Source of the DNA: a virus
Direction: 5' to 3' (one strand)
Length of the DNA: 29,948 nucleotides
Virus record (IMG/VR): IMGVR_UViG_3300022752_000278
Coordinates: 1-29,948 of that record
The position numbers and the translations under genes are program-made. Under the pieces are notes generated by a model that was given only the letters and a program-made list of their open reading frames with translations, searched no databases and was not told where the DNA came from. This document shows, in pieces, positions 3,701 through 11,400 of the stretch (position 1 is its first letter; each line of letters starts with the position of its first letter).

Positions 3701-3712
3701 ATCGACTACAAT
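3683..3712 (+). promoter_or_regulatory. Promoter for the gene at 3733
   Basis: TTGACT (3683-3688), 18 bases, TACAAT (3707-3712). The best -35/-10 match in the GC-rich array. Confidence 0.65.
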
Positions 3713-3732
3713 TCCAAAGCAAACCGCACCCG

Positions 3733-3918
3733 ATGACCACCATCAACGGCGCCGAGTTCACGATCATCCGCCTGCCCGTTGCTCATGGCACCCGCGCCAA
3801 CCGCTGGGCGAACCAGATCAAGGGCGGCAGCACCCGCGTTCGCACTCACGGCGGAGCAGCAGGCAGCAGCGCCACCCGCATGAGCACCGCGAACAGCGCC
3901 CTGGGCGACGTGCAGTGA
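3733..3918 (+). CDS. Small basic hypothetical protein
   Basis: A 61-residue protein, MTTINGAEFTIIRL..., with a strand-rich start and a basic, Gly/Ala/Ser-rich remainder (RANRWANQIKGGSTRVRT). Its composition suggests nucleic-acid binding or a disordered tail; no domain is recognised. It is the last gene of the GC-rich array, preceded by the promoter at 3683 and followed by two hairpins (3926-3946 and 3969-3992). Codon use is strongly GC-rich, in contrast with the genes that follow. Confidence 0.65.
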   Translation: MTTINGAEFTIIRLPVAHGTRANRWANQIKGGSTRVRTHGGAAGSSATRMSTANSALGDVQ

Positions 3919-3925
3919 CAGTTCG

Positions 3926-3946
3926 GGGGGTGGCACACTCACCCCC
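3926..3946 (+). terminator. GC hairpin after the gene at 3733
   Basis: GGGGGTG (3926-3932) pairs with CACCCCC (3940-3946), 7-base loop. It carries the TGGCACAC segment found at other hairpins of the array. Confidence 0.55.
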
Positions 3947-3968
3947 TATTCGTTCGTGATCGACAGTT

Positions 3969-3992
3969 AACGCCCCCGGCGGCGAGGGCGTT
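3969..3992 (+). terminator. Terminator closing the GC-rich array
   Basis: AACGCCC (3969-3975) pairs with GGGCGTT (3986-3992), 10-base loop, followed by TGAAAAA. It marks the composition boundary. From here to 4113 I see no gene, only AT-rich sequence and an inverted repeat. Confidence 0.55.
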
Positions 3993-4093
3993 TGAAAAAC
4001 CATAGGTACCCCTAACCTACAAAGTGTTACGGAAGGCATAAAGATAAAACACTCAAATACAAAAATTTTTTCGAATATATACAAAATGAAATT

Positions 4094-4110
4094 AAGTTTT
4101 ATAAAAACTT
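4094..4110 (+). promoter_or_regulatory. Palindrome AAGTTTT-ATA-AAAACTT, possible operator
   Basis: A perfect 7-bp inverted repeat with a 3-base centre, ending three bases before the ATG of the AbrB-like gene. It could be an autoregulatory operator or a start-site hairpin. AT-rich palindromes also arise by chance. Confidence 0.35.
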
Positions 4111-4113
4111 CAA

Positions 4114-4287
4114 ATGAAAAAAAATTCCGGCGAAATTTTTGAGAATATACAGGTCGATCCAATCAGTGGAGACTATTATGTAATTATTCCAGAGAGTATT
4201 GTGAATGAACTCTCATGGTATGAAGATACTGAAATTGGTTTTAAGATTGAAGGAGATGAGGTAATCCTCACAGAAAATATAAATTGA
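4114..4287 (+). CDS. Putative AbrB-like swapped-hairpin protein
   Basis: A 57-residue protein (MKKNSGEIFENIQV...). The segment VDPISGDYYVIIPESIVNEL (about 14-33) followed by a Trp, then an acidic stretch and GDEVILTE, matches the layout of SpoVT/AbrB-type DNA-binding beta-hairpins: strand, I-P-x-x-I-x-x-x-L, and a G-x-x-I-x-L strand. Such proteins are usually dimeric regulators. No Shine-Dalgarno is visible. Its TGA overlaps the -35 of a strong promoter at 4284. The call rests on pattern; an uncharacterised phage protein with a similar fold is equally possible. Confidence 0.65.
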   Translation: MKKNSGEIFENIQVDPISGDYYVIIPESIVNELSWYEDTEIGFKIEGDEVILTENIN

Positions 4288-4312
4288 CAAATCATATATA
4301 ATATCGTATGAT
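4284..4312 (+). promoter_or_regulatory. Strong consensus sigma70 promoter
   Basis: TTGACA (4284-4289), exactly 17 bases, TATGAT (4307-4312). It is the closest match to host consensus in the window and sits 22 bases before the glycosyltransferase-like ATG. It overlaps the stop codon of the AbrB-like gene. Confidence 0.8.
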
Positions 4313-4334
4313 AATTCAGTATTAAATTGAAATT

Positions 4335-5093
4335 ATGGCAAAAGGATTTACAGTAAAAGCAAAAGCACCAGTCACAAGACAAACAGAAGAAGAATGGGAC
4401 TACAATCTTGCCCGAGAAATGGTAAAAGGAAAATCAATTGTCTTTTGCCTTCCAGGAAGAGGAGTTTCATATACTTACCTCAAAAGTTTTGTACAACTCT
4501 GTTTCGATCTAGTACAAGCAGGCGCAAGTATTCAAATTTCCCAAGATTATTCATCAATGGTCAATTTTGCCCGATGCAAATGTCTTGGAGCAAATGTTCT
4601 CAAAGGACCAAACCAACTTCCTTGGGATGGTAAATTAAATTATGACTGGCAACTTTGGATCGATTCTGATATTGTCTTCAACAGTGAAAAGTTTTGGCAA
4701 CTGGTTCTCATGGATAAGGATATTGCTTCTGGATGGTATGCAACCGAAGATGGAGTAACCACATCAGTTGCACATTGGATGGAAGAAGATGATTTTCGCA
4801 ATAATGGTGGAGTGATGAATCATGAAAGTGTAGAAGGTATCTCAAAGCGTCGCAAACCATTTACTGTCGATTATGCAGGATTTGGTTGGATTCTTATTAA
4901 AAAAGGAATATTTGAGCACGAAGAAATGAAGTACCCTTGGTTTGCCCCAAAGATGCAAGTTTTTGAGTCTGGAGAAGTTCAGGATATGTGTGGTGAAGAT
5001 GTATCATTCTGTTTAGATGCAAAAGAAGCCGGTTTTGAGATTTGGTGTGATCCAAGAATCAGAGTCGGACACGAAAAGACCAGAGTTATTTAA
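4335..5093 (+). CDS. Putative GT-A-type glycosyltransferase
   Basis: A 252-residue protein. After an N-terminal tail, residues 34-40 (SIVFCLP) begin a Rossmann-like strand. DWQLWIDSDIVF (104-115) contains the D-S-D (110-112) expected of the metal- and nucleotide-sugar-binding DxD motif of GT-A enzymes. The C-terminal part has GEDVSFCLDAKEAGFEIW (220-237), with the acidic ED pair typical of the catalytic region, and a late His (246). It may modify phage DNA, virion glycans or host surface sugars; the substrate is not readable from sequence. It begins an operon behind the promoter at 4284, and its stop overlaps the next start (TAATG). Several cyanophages carry similar genes near structural blocks. 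Confidence 0.75.
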   Translation: MAKGFTVKAKAPVTRQTEEEWDYNLAREMVKGKSIVFCLPGRGVSYTYLKSFVQLCFDLVQAGASIQISQDYSSMVNFARCKCLGANVLKGPNQLPWDGKLNYDWQLWIDSDIVFNSEKFWQLVLMDKDIASGWYATEDGVTTSVAHWMEEDDFRNNGGVMNHESVEGISKRRKPFTVDYAGFGWILIKKGIFEHEEMKYPWFAPKMQVFESGEVQDMCGEDVSFCLDAKEAGFEIWCDPRIRVGHEKTRVI

Positions 5094-5269
5094 TGCCTCA
5101 AGAATTTTACAATATACTCTGTAAGGGTCGTAAAATTTATTCTAACCTTACAGAAGAAGAATACTTCAATACTATGGAGGATCTGGCAAATGATTTCTAT
5201 TTGTCGGGTTCTCCACATCCAAATGAAATTAAAACTGAAATTATAGGAAAAACTTTAGATGGCAATTAA
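5093..5269 (+). CDS. Small hypothetical phage protein
   Basis: A 58-residue protein, MPQEFYNILCKGRKIYSNL..., with start and stop in a TAATG overlap with the glycosyltransferase-like gene. The motif EEEYFNTMEDLANDFYLSGSPHP is helical then turn-like. I know of similar short cyanophage ORFs but no function. Its end overlaps the next gene by 11 bases, consistent with a tightly packed operon. Confidence 0.7.
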   Translation: MPQEFYNILCKGRKIYSNLTEEEYFNTMEDLANDFYLSGSPHPNEIKTEIIGKTLDGN

Positions 5270-5405
5270 AAAATCACCGAATTCGAATCAAATGATCGAA
5301 TCTCATCCAAAAAACACAAGTCAGGGTTCCGGAGATAATACTAAATATTCGGCAACATCACGAAATAAGGCAAAAAAGAAGTATCGCGGTCAAGGTAAAG
5401 GGTGA
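5259..5405 (+). CDS. Small basic disordered protein ending KKYRGQGKG
   Basis: A 48-residue protein starting MAIKKSPNSNQMIE. The first 30 residues are polar and Gly/Ser/Asn-rich. The tail (YSATSRNKAKKKYRGQGKG) is strongly basic and resembles a nucleic-acid-binding or ribosomal-type tail. I recall similar short basic proteins in cyanophages; the role is unknown. It overlaps the preceding gene by 11 bases and the next potential start by GTGA. Confidence 0.65.
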   Translation: MAIKKSPNSNQMIESHPKNTSQGSGDNTKYSATSRNKAKKKYRGQGKG

Positions 5406-5506
5406 ATCGTGAAGATGTTAAAAAACTGATTACTGAAATTGATCTCAAATGGGGTAGACTTGGAGATACAAATGAATATTTTTGGGAAACTCCAGAAGAA
5501 AAATAA
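5402..5506 (+). CDS. Possible 34-residue protein with GTG start
   Basis: An ORF of 34 residues (VNREDVKKLITEI...) whose GTG overlaps the preceding TGA (GTGA). Residues about 3-15 form an amphipathic helix, and the end EYFWETPEEK is acidic. Support comes from the overlap geometry, which matches the packing of the neighbouring genes, and from sensible composition. The short length and non-ATG start keep it uncertain. Confidence 0.5.
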   Translation: MNREDVKKLITEIDLKWGRLGDTNEYFWETPEEK

Positions 5507-5523
5507 AATAAATAAATTTTTAC

Positions 5524-5529
5524 TATAAT
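5524..5529 (+). promoter_or_regulatory. Consensus -10 box TATAAT before speD
   Basis: TATAAT with no recognisable -35 at 16-18 bases. If used, transcripts would start near 5536 and favour the ATG at 5550 over the TTG at 5535. Confidence 0.35.
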
Positions 5530-5534
5530 CATAA

Positions 5535-5876
5535 TTGAAACAATTTTCAATGGGGACTCATATACTAATTGAAGTATGTGATGTTAAGTTTAATCTATTA
5601 AATGACGCAAAGTCTCTTGAAGAAGTTATGGTACGCGGAATTTATCGTGCCAAAATGGAAATACTTAATATTTTCAAACATAGTTTTATCCCACATGGAA
5701 TCACAATCGTAATTGCCCTTTCAGAAAGTCATGTATCCTGTCATACCTGGCCAGAAGAAGGTTGTGTTGCGATTGACATTTATACCTGTGGTGATGGAAA
5801 ACCAAAATTAATTGCCATTGAATTGCTCAAATATTTAAATTCATATAATTACAATATAAAAGAAATAAATCGTTAA
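5535..5876 (+). CDS. speD: S-adenosylmethionine decarboxylase, proenzyme
   Basis: A 113-residue class 1B-type AdoMet decarboxylase, which makes decarboxylated SAM for spermidine synthesis. The self-cleavage and pyruvoyl region is ALSESHVSCHTWPEEG: Ser65 is the expected processing serine, His70 the processing histidine and Cys85 (in YTCG) the catalytic acid, at the same spacings (+5 and +20) as Ser63/His68/Cys83 of the Thermotoga enzyme. All key residues are intact, so the enzyme should be active. The start is uncertain: TTG at 5535 gives an N terminus MKQFSMGTH that aligns with the family's M-K-x-L-G-x-H, while ATG at 5550 gives 108 residues. It is a recognised cyanophage auxiliary metabolic gene. 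Cyanophages may use it to support host polyamine levels during infection (inference). Confidence 0.9.
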   Translation: MKQFSMGTHILIEVCDVKFNLLNDAKSLEEVMVRGIYRAKMEILNIFKHSFIPHGITIVIALSESHVSCHTWPEEGCVAIDIYTCGDGKPKLIAIELLKYLNSYNYNIKEINR

Positions 5877-5883
5877 ATAATAT

Positions 5884-5903
5884 AAGGAGATAGAAACCTC
5901 CTT
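5884..5903 (+). terminator. Weak terminator hairpin after speD
   Basis: AAGGAG (5884-5889) pairs with CTCCTT (5898-5903), 8-base loop, followed by TATAAAA. Confidence 0.45.
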
Positions 5904-5913
5904 TATAAAAGTT

Positions 5914-5933
5914 CTGTTTTTTTATTAAAACAG
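5914..5933 (+). other. Hairpin overlapping the Shine-Dalgarno at 5932-5936
   Basis: CTGTTTT (5914-5920) pairs with AAAACAG (5927-5933), loop TTTATT. Its 3' end covers the first two bases (AG) of the Shine-Dalgarno AGGAG (5932-5936) of the gene at 5945. It may dampen translation or act as a second terminator. Confidence 0.4.
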
Positions 5934-5944
5934 GAGTTTCACAA

Positions 5945-6121
5945 ATGTTATTCGAATCAGAAGAAAATCAAAAAAAAATTCTTCAAGAAGTCATTCATGA
6001 CAGAGCACCGAAATATAATTTTAAAAAACAATCTGATCTTCATGAAAAAATTCGCAATGATGAAGATTATAATGACTGGGAATACGGAACAGAACCAAAC
6101 TACGGAACTTCCTGCAAATAG
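5945..6121 (+). CDS. Small charged hypothetical protein
   Basis: A 58-residue protein, MLFESEENQKKILQ..., with alternating acidic and basic helices and an aromatic tail (DYNDWEYGTEPNYGTSCK). It has the best Shine-Dalgarno of this part of the window (AGGAG, 8 bases before the ATG). It sits between speD and the late promoter of the baseplate block. It resembles short ORFs often seen next to baseplate genes in cyanophages, function unknown. Confidence 0.7.
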   Translation: MLFESEENQKKILQEVIHDRAPKYNFKKQSDLHEKIRNDEDYNDWEYGTEPNYGTSCK

Positions 6122-6122
6122 T

Positions 6123-6130
6123 TATAAATA
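6123..6130 (+). promoter_or_regulatory. T4-type late promoter before gp25
   Basis: TATAAATA, the T4 late -10 element, 21 bases upstream of the gp25-like ATG. In T4 such promoters are read by host polymerase with gp55 and gp33; the cyanophage equivalent is inferred. Confidence 0.75.
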
Positions 6131-6151
6131 ATATGATGAATATTATGTCAT

Positions 6152-6553
6152 ATGTCTGTTACACGGATATCAAGATCATTTAAAGACATTAGTCTATCAT
6201 TTGACCCACATCCAATCACAAATGACCTGCCGGTTCTGGTGAATCAACAGGCAATTCGTCGTTCAATTCGAAATTTAGTTCAAACAATTCCATCAGAAAG
6301 ATTTTTTAATCCAATTTTAGGATCTGATGTTCGTCAAAGTTTGTTTGAATTCGTCGATTTTGGTACTGCTTCGGTTATTCGTGATCAAATTTTGAATACA
6401 ATTTCAAACTTTGAGCCCAGAGTGAATGATGTTGATGTTCAGGTAGATCCAAGACCAGATGAAAATGAATTTGAAATTACGATTATTTTTAATATTATCG
6501 GACAAAAAATTCCAACGCAACAATTTTCATTCATTCTAGAGGCAACCAGATAA
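6152..6553 (+). CDS. 25: Baseplate wedge protein, gp25-like
   Basis: A 133-residue protein, essentially the same length as T4 gp25 (132). It has the gp25/lysozyme-like wedge features: an N-terminal polar arm, helices around QAIRRSIRNLVQTIPSERFF, and the conserved FEPRVNDVDVQV segment (residues about 87-98), which contains the E-P-R motif diagnostic of the family. In contractile injection systems gp25 binds gp6 and gp53 and anchors the first sheath ring. It is not an active lysozyme despite the family name. It is the first gene behind the late promoter at 6123 and ends five bases before the gp6-like start. Confidence 0.92.
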   Translation: MSVTRISRSFKDISLSFDPHPITNDLPVLVNQQAIRRSIRNLVQTIPSERFFNPILGSDVRQSLFEFVDFGTASVIRDQILNTISNFEPRVNDVDVQVDPRPDENEFEITIIFNIIGQKIPTQQFSFILEATR

Positions 6554-6557
6554 AAAA

Positions 6558-8453
6558 ATGCCTTTTACAAAGTTTGCAAATTTAGATTTTGATCAAATCA
6601 AAACTTCAATCAAAGATTATCTTCGTGCAAATTCAACATTTACGGATTTTGATTTCGAAGGATCTAATTTTTCAATTTTAATTGATACACTTGCATATAA
6701 TACCTATATTACGGCATTTAATTCAAACATGGTTGTGAACGAATCATTTTTGAATTCCGCAACCATTCGTCAAAATGTGGTTTCATTGGCAGGGAATATT
6801 GGATATATACCACGATCCAGAGAGGCATCAAAGGCGCAAATTTCATTTAAGGTGTCTACATCTCAAGACACTCCAACTCTCACCCTACAGGCAGGATTAG
6901 TGTGTATAGGAACCGTTAATGATACTTCATACATATTTTCAATTCCAAATAATATTTCAGCAAATCTGGTAAATGGCACTGCAGATTTTAATGAAATAAC
7001 AGTATATCAAGGAACATTTTTAAAAAAAGAATTTACAGTCGATGGATCACTGGATCAAAGATTTATTTTAAATAATTCATTTATTGATACTTCCACAATT
7101 TGTGTTTATGTGAAAGAAAGTAATGAAAGTGGTATTGGAATTCAATATTTTTCTGTTGATAATATTTTAAATATAAATTCGACCTCAAAGATTTATTTGG
7201 TACAAGAGGTTCAGGACGAAAAGTACGAACTTCTTTTTGGTGATGGATTAATAGGAAATAAACTAAAAAATAATTCAATAATTACCATAACTTATATTGT
7301 TACTGACGGAGTATCCGGAAACGGAGTAAAATCATTTTCTTTTGCCGGAAGTCTTAAAGACTCTTCTAATGTAGTTGTAAATAACTTTTCAAATCCGATT
7401 TCAATCACAACAAATCAACAATCTCAAAATGGTGCCGAAATCGAGTCAATAGATTCAATTAGGTATTTTGCTCCAATAATTTATTCTTCACAATATAGAG
7501 CGGTCACTTCTCGTGATTATGAAGCAATCATTAAAAAAATATACCCAGAAACAGAATCAGTTTCGATTATTGGTGGAGAAGAACTAGATCCACCCGAATA
7601 TGGAACAGTATCAATTGCAATTAAACCAAAATATGGAACATATGTTTCAGATTTTCAAAAATCAAGAATTTTATCTGACCTTAAACAATATAGTATTTCT
7701 GGAATTAATCAAAAAATAATAGACCTTAAAATATTATATGTCGAAATTGATTCTTCAATTTATTACAATTACTCTCAAGTTTCTACTGTTGAATCTCTTA
7801 AAACAAAAATTATTAATTCGCTTACTCAATACTCAGATTCAATAGATTTGAATAAATTTGGTGGTAGATTTAAGTATAGTAAAGTTCTTCAGGTCATTGA
7901 TAATACAGACAGTTCTATAACCTCCAATATCACAAAAGTTATAATTCGGAGAGACCTAAAGGCAATCACCGGACAATTTGCACAATATGAGTTATGTTTC
8001 GGAAATAAATTTCATATTAATCGTGAGGGTTATAATATCAAATCCACAGGATTTAATATATCTAATGAACCCGATACGGTATATCTCACAGATGTTCCGG
8101 ATTCTACCGGAACAAATGGAATTATTGCAATTGTAAAACCACTCTCAGATGGTTCTAATCAGGTAATTATAAAATCAGCAGGAACAATTGACTACTTAAA
8201 GGGGGAAATTAAACTAGGAACAATAAAAATTAGCGCGACTTCTCTCGCAGATAACACAATAGAAATTCAGGCATTTCCAGAATCAAATGATATTGTTGGA
8301 TTGAATGATTTATATTTAAACTTTAGTATTTCAAAAAGTACAATAAATATGGTAAAAGATGTAATTGCTTCAGGTGATGAAATATCAGGAACATCATTTG
8401 TAAGGGACTATTATACTTCAAGTTATCCAAATGGAAAATATATAAGATCGTAA
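6558..8453 (+). CDS. 6: Baseplate wedge protein, gp6-like
   Basis: A 631-residue protein, close to T4 gp6 (660). The N terminus (MPFTKFANLDFDQIKTSIKD) and the following helical region with FSILIDTLAYNTYITAFNSNMVVNESFLNSA match the conserved start of gp6/J-type wedge proteins. In the middle, residues about 310-365 carry VTSRDYEAIIKKIYPETESV and PPEYGTVSIAIKP, typical of the dimerisation core that forms the inner iris ring of the baseplate. The C-terminal 150 residues are beta-rich. It is tightly packed between the gp25-like and gp7-like genes (4 bases and 1 base). Confidence 0.92.
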   Translation: MPFTKFANLDFDQIKTSIKDYLRANSTFTDFDFEGSNFSILIDTLAYNTYITAFNSNMVVNESFLNSATIRQNVVSLAGNIGYIPRSREASKAQISFKVSTSQDTPTLTLQAGLVCIGTVNDTSYIFSIPNNISANLVNGTADFNEITVYQGTFLKKEFTVDGSLDQRFILNNSFIDTSTICVYVKESNESGIGIQYFSVDNILNINSTSKIYLVQEVQDEKYELLFGDGLIGNKLKNNSIITITYIVTDGVSGNGVKSFSFAGSLKDSSNVVVNNFSNPISITTNQQSQNGAEIESIDSIRYFAPIIYSSQYRAVTSRDYEAIIKKIYPETESVSIIGGEELDPPEYGTVSIAIKPKYGTYVSDFQKSRILSDLKQYSISGINQKIIDLKILYVEIDSSIYYNYSQVSTVESLKTKIINSLTQYSDSIDLNKFGGRFKYSKVLQVIDNTDSSITSNITKVIIRRDLKAITGQFAQYELCFGNKFHINREGYNIKSTGFNISNEPDTVYLTDVPDSTGTNGIIAIVKPLSDGSNQVIIKSAGTIDYLKGEIKLGTIKISATSLADNTIEIQAFPESNDIVGLNDLYLNFSISKSTINMVKDVIASGDEISGTSFVRDYYTSSYPNGKYIRS

Positions 8454-8454
8454 T

Positions 8455-11400
8455 ATGATACAAACAGGGTTCGAATCTAGAGTCAAAATTCAACAGATTA
8501 TTGAAAATCAACTGCCAGAATTTATTTTGGATGAAAGTCCAAAGGTCATAGATTTTTTAAAACAGTATTATATTTCCCAAGAGTATCAAAGTGGTCCAGT
8601 AGACATTGCAGAAAATCTTGATCAATATTTAAAGTTAGACAATCTAACTCCAGAAGTTGTAGTTGATAGCACATTTTTACAAAATGATATTAATTCAACA
8701 GTTGAAATCATAACAGTAACAAGCACCAAAGGATTTCCCCAAAAATATGGGTTATTAAAGATTGATGATGAAGTTATTACATATACTGGAATTACAACAA
8801 ATACATTCACTGGTTGTATTCGTGGATTTAGTGGAATTACTAATTATCATAACGATTTAAATCAAGAAGAATTAATTTTTTCTAAAACAATCTCAAAAGA
8901 ACATAAAAATAAATCTTCGATACAAAATTTAAGCTCCTTATTTTTAAAAGAATTTTATAAAAAACTCAAATACACATTTGCTCCAGGATTAGAGGAAGTT
9001 GATTTTGTTTCAAATTTAAATGTTGGAAATTTTATAAGACAAGTAAAATCACTGTATCAATCAAAGGGTACGAATGAATCATTTAGAATTTTATTTAATG
9101 TTCTTTATGGGGTAAATCCAAGAGTTGTAAATCTTGAAGAATTTTTAATTAAACCATCATCTGCCAAATTTATTAGAAGAGAAATTGTAATTGTCGAAAG
9201 AATTTCTGGAGATCCTTCAAAATTACTTGGTCAGACAATTCAAAAATCTTCAGACACAATTACTAGTGCATCAATTTCTGAAATTGAACCATTTTTAAGA
9301 AATAATAGACAATATTACAAAATTTCTCTTTTTGTCGGATATGATGATATATCTGCAGTCAAAGGTAATTTTGAAATTACACCAAATACCAGGTGTCTTG
9401 AAACGGTTTCTATTGGATCTTCTGTAATTTCAGTAGATTCGACAATTGGATTTCCTGAAAAAGGAAAAATTATATCAGGAAACAATACAATTACATATCA
9501 AAGTAAGAGTATTAATCAGTTTTTTGAATGTTCAGGAATTCAGTACACGATATCAACAAAAGATGATATAAGATCAGATGAATTTTATTATGGGTATGAA
9601 AATGGAGATCTTACAAAAAAAGTAGAATTAAGATTGACTGGAGTACTATCAAAATTTGTACAAACATCAGATTCTTTAAATCTTGATGAAGGTCAAATTA
9701 TTTCGATTAAAAGTATTGGAGATTTAATAGAAAATCCAGAAACTAATCAAACATATAAACAAATTTTTGCAAATTCTTGGATTTATAATACACGATCAAG
9801 ATATCAGATAAAGGATGGTAGTACAAATTATACTCTCGCAAGTTCAATTGATAAATCTAGTTTAAAAATTGGAGATGAATTTGAACTTTTATATAGAGAA
9901 TCTAATGTAGGAATATCTACTGGAAAAATTACCACCATCAATTTTTCTGAAAATAGAATTAATATTGTTTTAAATCCAATTATAAATTTAGATTCTAATA
10001 AAAAATATGATATAAGAAGAAAACTGAATACTGCATCAAGTCTAAATGTTCCTATAAAATTTGGAAACAATACTGTTTTATCAGACATACAAAATTTATA
10101 TGTCGATGATGAATATGCATATGTGGCTTCAAATTCATTGCCATCAAATGGAAACAACTTATACACATATCAAATAGAAAAAAATATTAAATCAATATTT
10201 GGAATAGGATTAACAGAAAATTACACTATTATACAATATAAAGAATCCAGTTCTCCATTTATTACGGGGGATAGAATTTATTATCAACCTTCAGGTACTC
10301 CAATAGTTGGATTAGATACCGGAGATTATTATGTTGAGAATATATCTAATCCCAAAGGAATAAGACTTTATTTTTCAAAATCATTTATTGGTAGTAATAA
10401 TTATATTACATTTACAGATTCATTTTTTTCAAACTCATTATTTGATAATTCAAATAATCATAAATTTACACTATATTCTCAAAAATCAGAAATTATTGGT
10501 CCTCAAAAATTACTTAAAAAATTTCGATTAACAGAAAATATTAATACTGGAATAGGAGAACCAACTATACCTGGTTCAATTGGAATGCTAATCAATGGTG
10601 TAGAGATTAATAATTATAAATCTGATGATAAAGTTTATTACGGACCACTAGAATCCATTGATGTATTAAATGGTGGGAGAAATTTTGATGTTATAAATCC
10701 ACCAGTAATCTCAATTTCTTCTGGAACAGGAACAACAGCACTAGCTCAACCAGTAATTAGTGGATCTATTCAAAAAATTTATATCGATTCTCAAGATTAT
10801 GATATTAATAAAATTGTGTCTATTGGAGTATCTGGTGGAAATGGTTCTGGTGCAATTTTAAATCCAATTGTCACAAAAAGACAAAGAAGTATTTTGTTTG
10901 ATGGAAGACTTATTACTAATTCTGGGGGAATTAGTACTTCAACAAGGCAATTAACATTCATAAACAATCATAATTTGAATAATGGAGAACCTTTAATTTA
11001 TAATTCAAATGGAAATCTCGGAATTGGTATAGGAACTACTCCAGGAACTTTAGTCAATAACTCAACATATTATGTTAAACTAGATAGCAATAAGACTGTT
11101 AGACTTTATCCATCAATTTTAGATTATAATTCAGGAATTAATACTATAAGTTTTAATGGAAATAATACCTCTGGGATTCATAAATTTACAACAGCATCCT
11201 ATAAAAATACAATATCAGAAATTAAAATAATTGATGGTGGGGAATATACAAATAGAAAATTAATCGTTTCTCCTACAGGAATATCGACAATTTATCATAA
11301 CATAACTTTTAAAAATCATGGATTTGAAAGTGGTGAATTAGTAAATTATAACTATCAGACATCCACAATTGGAATTTCCACATTATTGCAATATTATGTT

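Noticed and set aside
1141-3946. CRISPR-like array from repeated GC hairpins
   Set aside because: The hairpins vary in sequence and spacing and alternate with genes; there are no uniform repeats or spacers.
4086-4142. 18-residue ORF upstream of the AbrB-like gene
   Set aside because: Too short, overlaps the better-supported ATG at 4114, and has no Shine-Dalgarno. A regulatory upstream peptide is possible but unsupported.
3818-4162. 114-residue minus-strand ORF across the composition break
   Set aside because: It spans GC-rich and AT-rich DNA with incoherent composition and overlaps terminators and two plus-strand genes.
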